Shown piece after piece: positions 9,299 to 12,833 of a stretch of DNA of 12,833 bases. How positions within the stretch are numbered: position 1 is the first letter of the stretch; each line of letters begins with the position of its first letter. The position numbers were made by a program, and so were the translations under genes. The notes beneath the pieces are model-generated. The model made no database searches, was not told where the DNA came from, and saw only the letters and a list, made by a program, of their open reading frames with translations. Origin of the DNA: Jimgerdemannia flammicorona (Eukaryota > Mucoromycota > Endogonomycetes > Endogonales > Endogonaceae). The stretch spans positions 1 through 12,833 of the forward strand of contig RBNI01005252.1 of assembly GCA_003990745.1 (NCBI GenBank). Direction: 5' to 3'.

Positions 9299-10859
9299 AT
9301 GTTCCTCAACACCCTCACCCACACCAATTGTACCTCTGATCCTCGGCCTCGTAAAATCTCCGTCACAGGCCATTCCTTTACAAAGAATGAACTATTCCTA
9401 CAGCTAACAGCCATACCGCCCCCTCGATCGGCGACGCGTAGCATAAGCGACATCGACTCAGGTTTTTCCGAAATCGATCCCGAAAACGCGAGCTTCGACG
9501 ATGCCAAACTCACCTCGCACACCCCAACTGCGATCCTAAACCCTATCGCAATCTCGACCTTCAACCTCTTGCCCGACGCCATCCTTGTCCTCTCCGCGTC
9601 CGCCCAAATCCTTCACGCGAACACCACTGCCGTGGAGCTCTTCTCTTGCTCCTTGGTCGGCCTCTCTATCGACATCCTGTTCCCTACGTTTCCCGCTCCG
9701 TGCTCTCGCAACAAGAAGCACGTCCTCTGTGCTTGTACACCGACCAACCCAAGTCGTACAATAACGGTAGAATGTACTTTCGGAACTTCATCGAGGGAAG
9801 CGTTGTTGATGAACTATTGCGGGAAGGACAATGGGAAAGACTTGAGCATCATGACGATGAGGAAGGGGGACGAACCGAGGGATGGGGAACGAAAGAGCGA
9901 GGTTGCTGGCAAAGAATGTGGAGCAGGCGTTGGAAAAAGGGATCGATATCGCGAGTCGAGGTATTACACCGAGTTTGAAGGTATGTGAACGGAATGGTGT
10001 CGTACAGGAGGTGATTTATTAGGTGCTCTTTTAACAGGCGAATAGGGACGACGGGTGAAATAGTAACTGTTCGTATCTTGTATAATAAACCATTTTCAAG
10101 AACTCGAACTTCTCGGCCGCGGCGGCTTCGGGACCGTCTACAAAGCCCGCAACTTGCTCGACGAACAAATGTACGCTATTAAAAAAGTTCGTCTCAACTG
10201 CCCTCCTGACGAGCTCATCCCGGGCCCAAACTCTTCGTCCTCGTCCTTTGGCTCGCTGTCTTCATCCTCAATCCTCTCATCCACGTACCCGAATACTGTC
10301 CAGTCTCGCATCCTCCGCGAGGTCAAAACATTCGCGCGCGTGTCGAACCATCCAAACATTTGCCGGTACTACAACGCATGGGTCGAGGTCGACTATGACA
10401 GCCTCGAGCAGGCGGAGCAGGTTCATCTAACGCACGATGACGATGATGAGGAGGACGTGGACACGTTTCTGCATCCGAACATGGACCTTTTCAATGCCGA
10501 TTTCGATTTGAGCACAACGGGTGTCACGGGGGACGAGGTCGCGTTCGAGTACTCAAACTCAAGATCTGGCACCGGCTCGGACGAGACGTGGGAGGAAGTG
10601 GAACGTTCGGGTTGGGATGAGGACGATGATGGGGATACAGAGGCGGAACAGGACACTACCACCACCACGTTGGCCCCGAGTAGAGCGGTGGAAAAAAAGG
10701 GTTTGCGCTCGGTGCTTTATATCCAGATGCAGTGGTGTCCCTATAGCGATCTGCGAAAATGGTTGGCCAAGAGAACAGATGTGGAGCCAGTGGAGTCTTT
10801 AATGATTTTTAAGGTGGGTGATATAGGGGAAAGTTTAGGCGGGAAGAGGCTGTATGGGG

Positions 10860-10892
<33 letters not shown>

Positions 10893-12674
10893 GAAGCCTA
10901 AGCGGGACATTAAGATTTAAGAGAGAGCAAGCCGTAGTGATGTTTTGGACACTTTGGGAATGCTTAAGCGCTGACTTTGCTTCATTTTTTCTATCTGAAT
11001 TTTTTTCGTCGTTCGCCGCATCATTTCGTCGTGTTCCTAGCAAATTGTTCAAGCCATTGTCCATGTTCACTCGCAAGGCTTCACGCATCAAGATATCAAA
11101 CCCGAAAACGTCTACATTGACGACCGCGGCAAGGTCTACCTCGGCGATTTTGGTCTCTCGTCCTCAGTCGCGGGCGACCTGGAGGGTCAGTGCACCTGCG
11201 GTTGCCATGAAGATGGCAAAAACTACGATTCCGATTCCGATTCCGATTCGGAGTCGGACCACGAGAACGACGAGCACGGGAGTATTTTCTTTATGGACCC
11301 CACGCGCGCGGACGACGATCACGACCACGAGGATATGATTGAGGGCGATCATGCCAAACCGGTGTCGATCCGGTCTCGCCGTAGCCGCAGCCGCAACCAC
11401 AGCCCCAGCCTCAGTCTCCGTGCCTGCTGCCACTGTCGTGCCTCCAAGACGGCCGGCGCTCCCGCCACTATGACCTATTCGGCTCCTGAGCTCCTCATAG
11501 CGTCGCTACGCTCCGGGTCGCAGGCGAACCGTAGCACTGATCTGCAGGCTGCGGATATCTATAGTCTGGGCATTGTGTTTTTGGAACTGTTTTGCGTGTT
11601 CGGCACAAGGATGGAAAGAGCTGTGGTGAGTTTGGTTGAGTTTTGAGAATGAATGTGTAATGCGATAGGATTTTTTTTTTTTTTTTTTTTTTATCCAGCT
11701 GGGAAACGGGTCGATATGCCAAGCTGAAAGACGGAATTGCTCACATTTGACGCTCGTTGTATTTTTAATGATGCCATTTCTCTATGCAGCTGGTCACTGA
11801 GCTCAGAAAAACAGGTGTCATTCCGCATGTCATGTCGGAGCGATATCCACAAGAGGTTTGTATGCAGTCCTTTCTCCTTATTTTGCGTAATGGCGGCTCT
11901 TCGTCGCGTACCTATGCTGACCATGTAATACATTGCCCTTTGCAGACCATATTCCTCTCCAATCTTCTACACGTCGATCCAAACCGCCGCCCTACAGCCC
12001 ACCAGATCCTTTACGAGCACCTTCCCAATCTTTTCGCCTATTATGGCATTCTTTCCATGACGCCCGACGACTGCGACGTCTTGCTGGCCGTCACGGACGA
12101 GCCTCCGCTCTCCATCTCGACTGACTCTCCGCCGACCTCGCCGACTACGTCACCGCTCACGAAGTTGCACATGTCGTGGACGCCGCGTCCGCATAACACC
12201 TTGAGGCGATGGCGTAGTTTATCGTGTTCCGAGAAAAGCACGACTTCCACATTTGGGCCGGGATCCTATACGGACCTGCAAATGCGGAGACCCATGTCCT
12301 ATTCTGTGTTGGCAATGACACCCAGGACGGAAGATGAATATGACAGTCCACGGGAAGATCACTGCGAGAGCATGTCCACCATGTTCAAGAAGGCTGACAG
12401 GCCTACGAACTCGCATGTCCCTGATTCTACTCCGTCCACTGCTACTACCGGGATCCTGCAACGCTTGTTCTCGCGTCGAGGGACGCATCCGGCGGTCGTG
12501 ACAGCTGTCCCCACGCCTCAGCCACAGCGGCAGTATCAGGGTTTCATGGAGCATATGACACCAGTGCACAGTCCGGAAGAGCGTTCGGCTAGGGATGGAG
12601 TCATTGAGAGATTGCAGCAGGATTTAGAGGCATTGAGAAGAGAAGTCGAGAGGTTGAGGGCGGGGTCCAAGTAG
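9299..12674 (+). CDS. HRI/PEK-type eIF2alpha kinase with N-terminal PAS-like domain (5 exons)
   Basis: Exons 9299-9980, 10101-10813, 11041-11625, 11790-11855 and 11946-12674 join to 924 residues through GT-AG introns. Family role: phosphorylates eIF2alpha under stress, lowering translation initiation. Residues 89-188 read as a PAS domain (LPDAILVLSASAQILHAN, then GLSIDILFP). Kinase: Gly loop GRGGFGTV 233-240, Lys255, Glu301, catalytic HQD 481-483 in place of HRD, KPEN 485-488, DFG 501-503, SAPE 612-615, then an alpha-G region LVTELRKTGVIP and DPNRRPTA. A 105-residue acidic insert (about 325-430) follows NAWVE, the eIF2alpha-kinase hallmark. The activation segment is about 115 residues, with CTCGCH (516-521), an Asp/Ser repeat and CCHC (594-597). 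The C-terminus is a short coiled coil (about 897-921). The N-terminus is uncertain: the frame is open back to 9155 without another ATG. The closest characterised relatives are probably HRI enzymes, judging by motifs and the C-terminal coiled coil. The gene stands alone after the gene-poor region. Confidence 0.87.
10860..10889 (+). repeat. Poly-A tract, 30 bases, in kinase intron 2
   Basis: An uninterrupted A run inside the longest intron of the window (10814-11040, 227 bases). It lies in sense orientation and may cause internal oligo-dT priming or assembly length errors. No flanking direct repeat or element sequence was recognised. Confidence 0.92.
11227..11250 (+). repeat. GATTCC hexamer microsatellite inside the kinase exon 3
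   Basis: Three GATTCC units and a fourth GATTCG encode an Asp-Ser dipeptide run in the activation segment. Repeat expansion could explain part of the length of this loop. Acidic Asp-Ser runs also fit casein-kinase-2 consensus sites (inference). Confidence 0.8.
11671..11692 (+). repeat. Poly-T tract, 22 bases, in kinase intron 3
   Basis: An uninterrupted T run within the 164-base intron 11626-11789. It is more than 90 bases from the 3' splice site, so it is not the polypyrimidine tract of that site. Confidence 0.92.
11856..11945 (+). other. In-frame stop-free intron of the kinase gene
   Basis: The stretch is 90 bases, begins GTTTGT and ends TTTGCAG, and has no stop in the coding frame. Left in, it would add 30 residues between PQE and TIFLSNLL. 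The eIF2alpha-kinase family has no insertion there; removal restores the usual spacing from alpha-G to the DPxxRPTA helix. It is therefore called an intron, although retention would still give a full-length protein. Confidence 0.75.
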
Positions 12675-12810
12675 AGCATAAGGGTGCAACCCCAAAAATC
12701 CGGAGGAGTGAACATGATTAGAAATTATCATAGCCTCGATTGGCGGTAATGTTTTGGCGTCGTTACAAATTGCATTTTTGCTATTGTTTCTCCCTCTTGA
12801 ATGCCTTATC

Positions 12811-12826
12811 TTTTTTTTTTTTTTTT
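12811..12826 (+). repeat. Poly-T tract, 16 bases, in the kinase 3' flank
   Basis: A T run at the end of the window, 136 bases after the kinase stop codon. The 12675-12833 interval shows no ORF and no AATAAA. Confidence 0.85.
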
Positions 12827-12833
12827 AACTTAA

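Noticed and set aside
10154..11338. 394-aa continuous ORF
   Set aside because: The first part is kinase exon 2. After 10813 the frame runs through the poly-A intron into the wrong frame of exon 3, giving low-complexity Thr/Arg sequence instead of the HQD-KPEN-DFG core.
11186..11414. Alternative intron removing the cysteine-flanked loop of the kinase
   Set aside because: The GTCAGT donor is in phase 1, but the AG sites near 11384-11414 give phase 2, so the join would shift the frame before the SAPE motif.

Overview
The window looks like nuclear DNA from a filamentous fungus, most likely a basidiomycete (the phylum is an inference). It is a gene-dense eukaryotic segment with short GT-AG introns of 72-227 bases, pyrimidine-rich leaders and fungal-type versions of conserved proteins. 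Four spliced protein genes can be read: two on the minus strand on the left and two on the plus strand on the right. No tRNA, rRNA, CRISPR array, transposase or other mobile-element gene was seen.

Layout. Positions 41-3480 (minus) hold an eight-exon gene for the five-RRM ribosome-biogenesis factor Mrd1. Positions 3811-4635 (minus) hold a two-exon gene for the TRAPP subunit Bet5/TRAPPC1. A compact 143-base divergent promoter with a perfect TGACGTCA, a CCAAT box and a TATA box separates it from a two-exon TAF3 gene at 4779-6953 (plus), which has an N-terminal histone fold and a C-terminal PHD finger. A roughly 2.3 kb stretch without a convincing gene follows (6954-9298). It contains homopolymers, a perfect 22-base hairpin, a second TGACGTCA and a cluster of CATGTG motifs. 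The last gene, 9299-12674 (plus, five exons), encodes an HRI/PEK-type eIF2alpha kinase.

The first three genes are housekeeping: rRNA processing, ER-Golgi tethering and TFIID. The kinase is the unusual one. Its N-terminus reads as a PAS-like sensor domain. Its activation segment is about 115 residues long, with a Cys-x-Cys-x-Cys-His cluster at one end and a Cys-Cys-His-Cys cluster at the other. The catalytic HRD motif is HQD. Two short upstream ORFs may precede the start codon, and the protein ends in a coiled coil. If the reading is right, this is a candidate stress-sensing translation-control kinase with an architecture unlike the characterised GCN2, PERK, PKR and HRI enzymes.

All exon boundaries were inferred by hand from splice signals, reading-frame continuity and family conservation. 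The N-terminus of the kinase is the least certain part.
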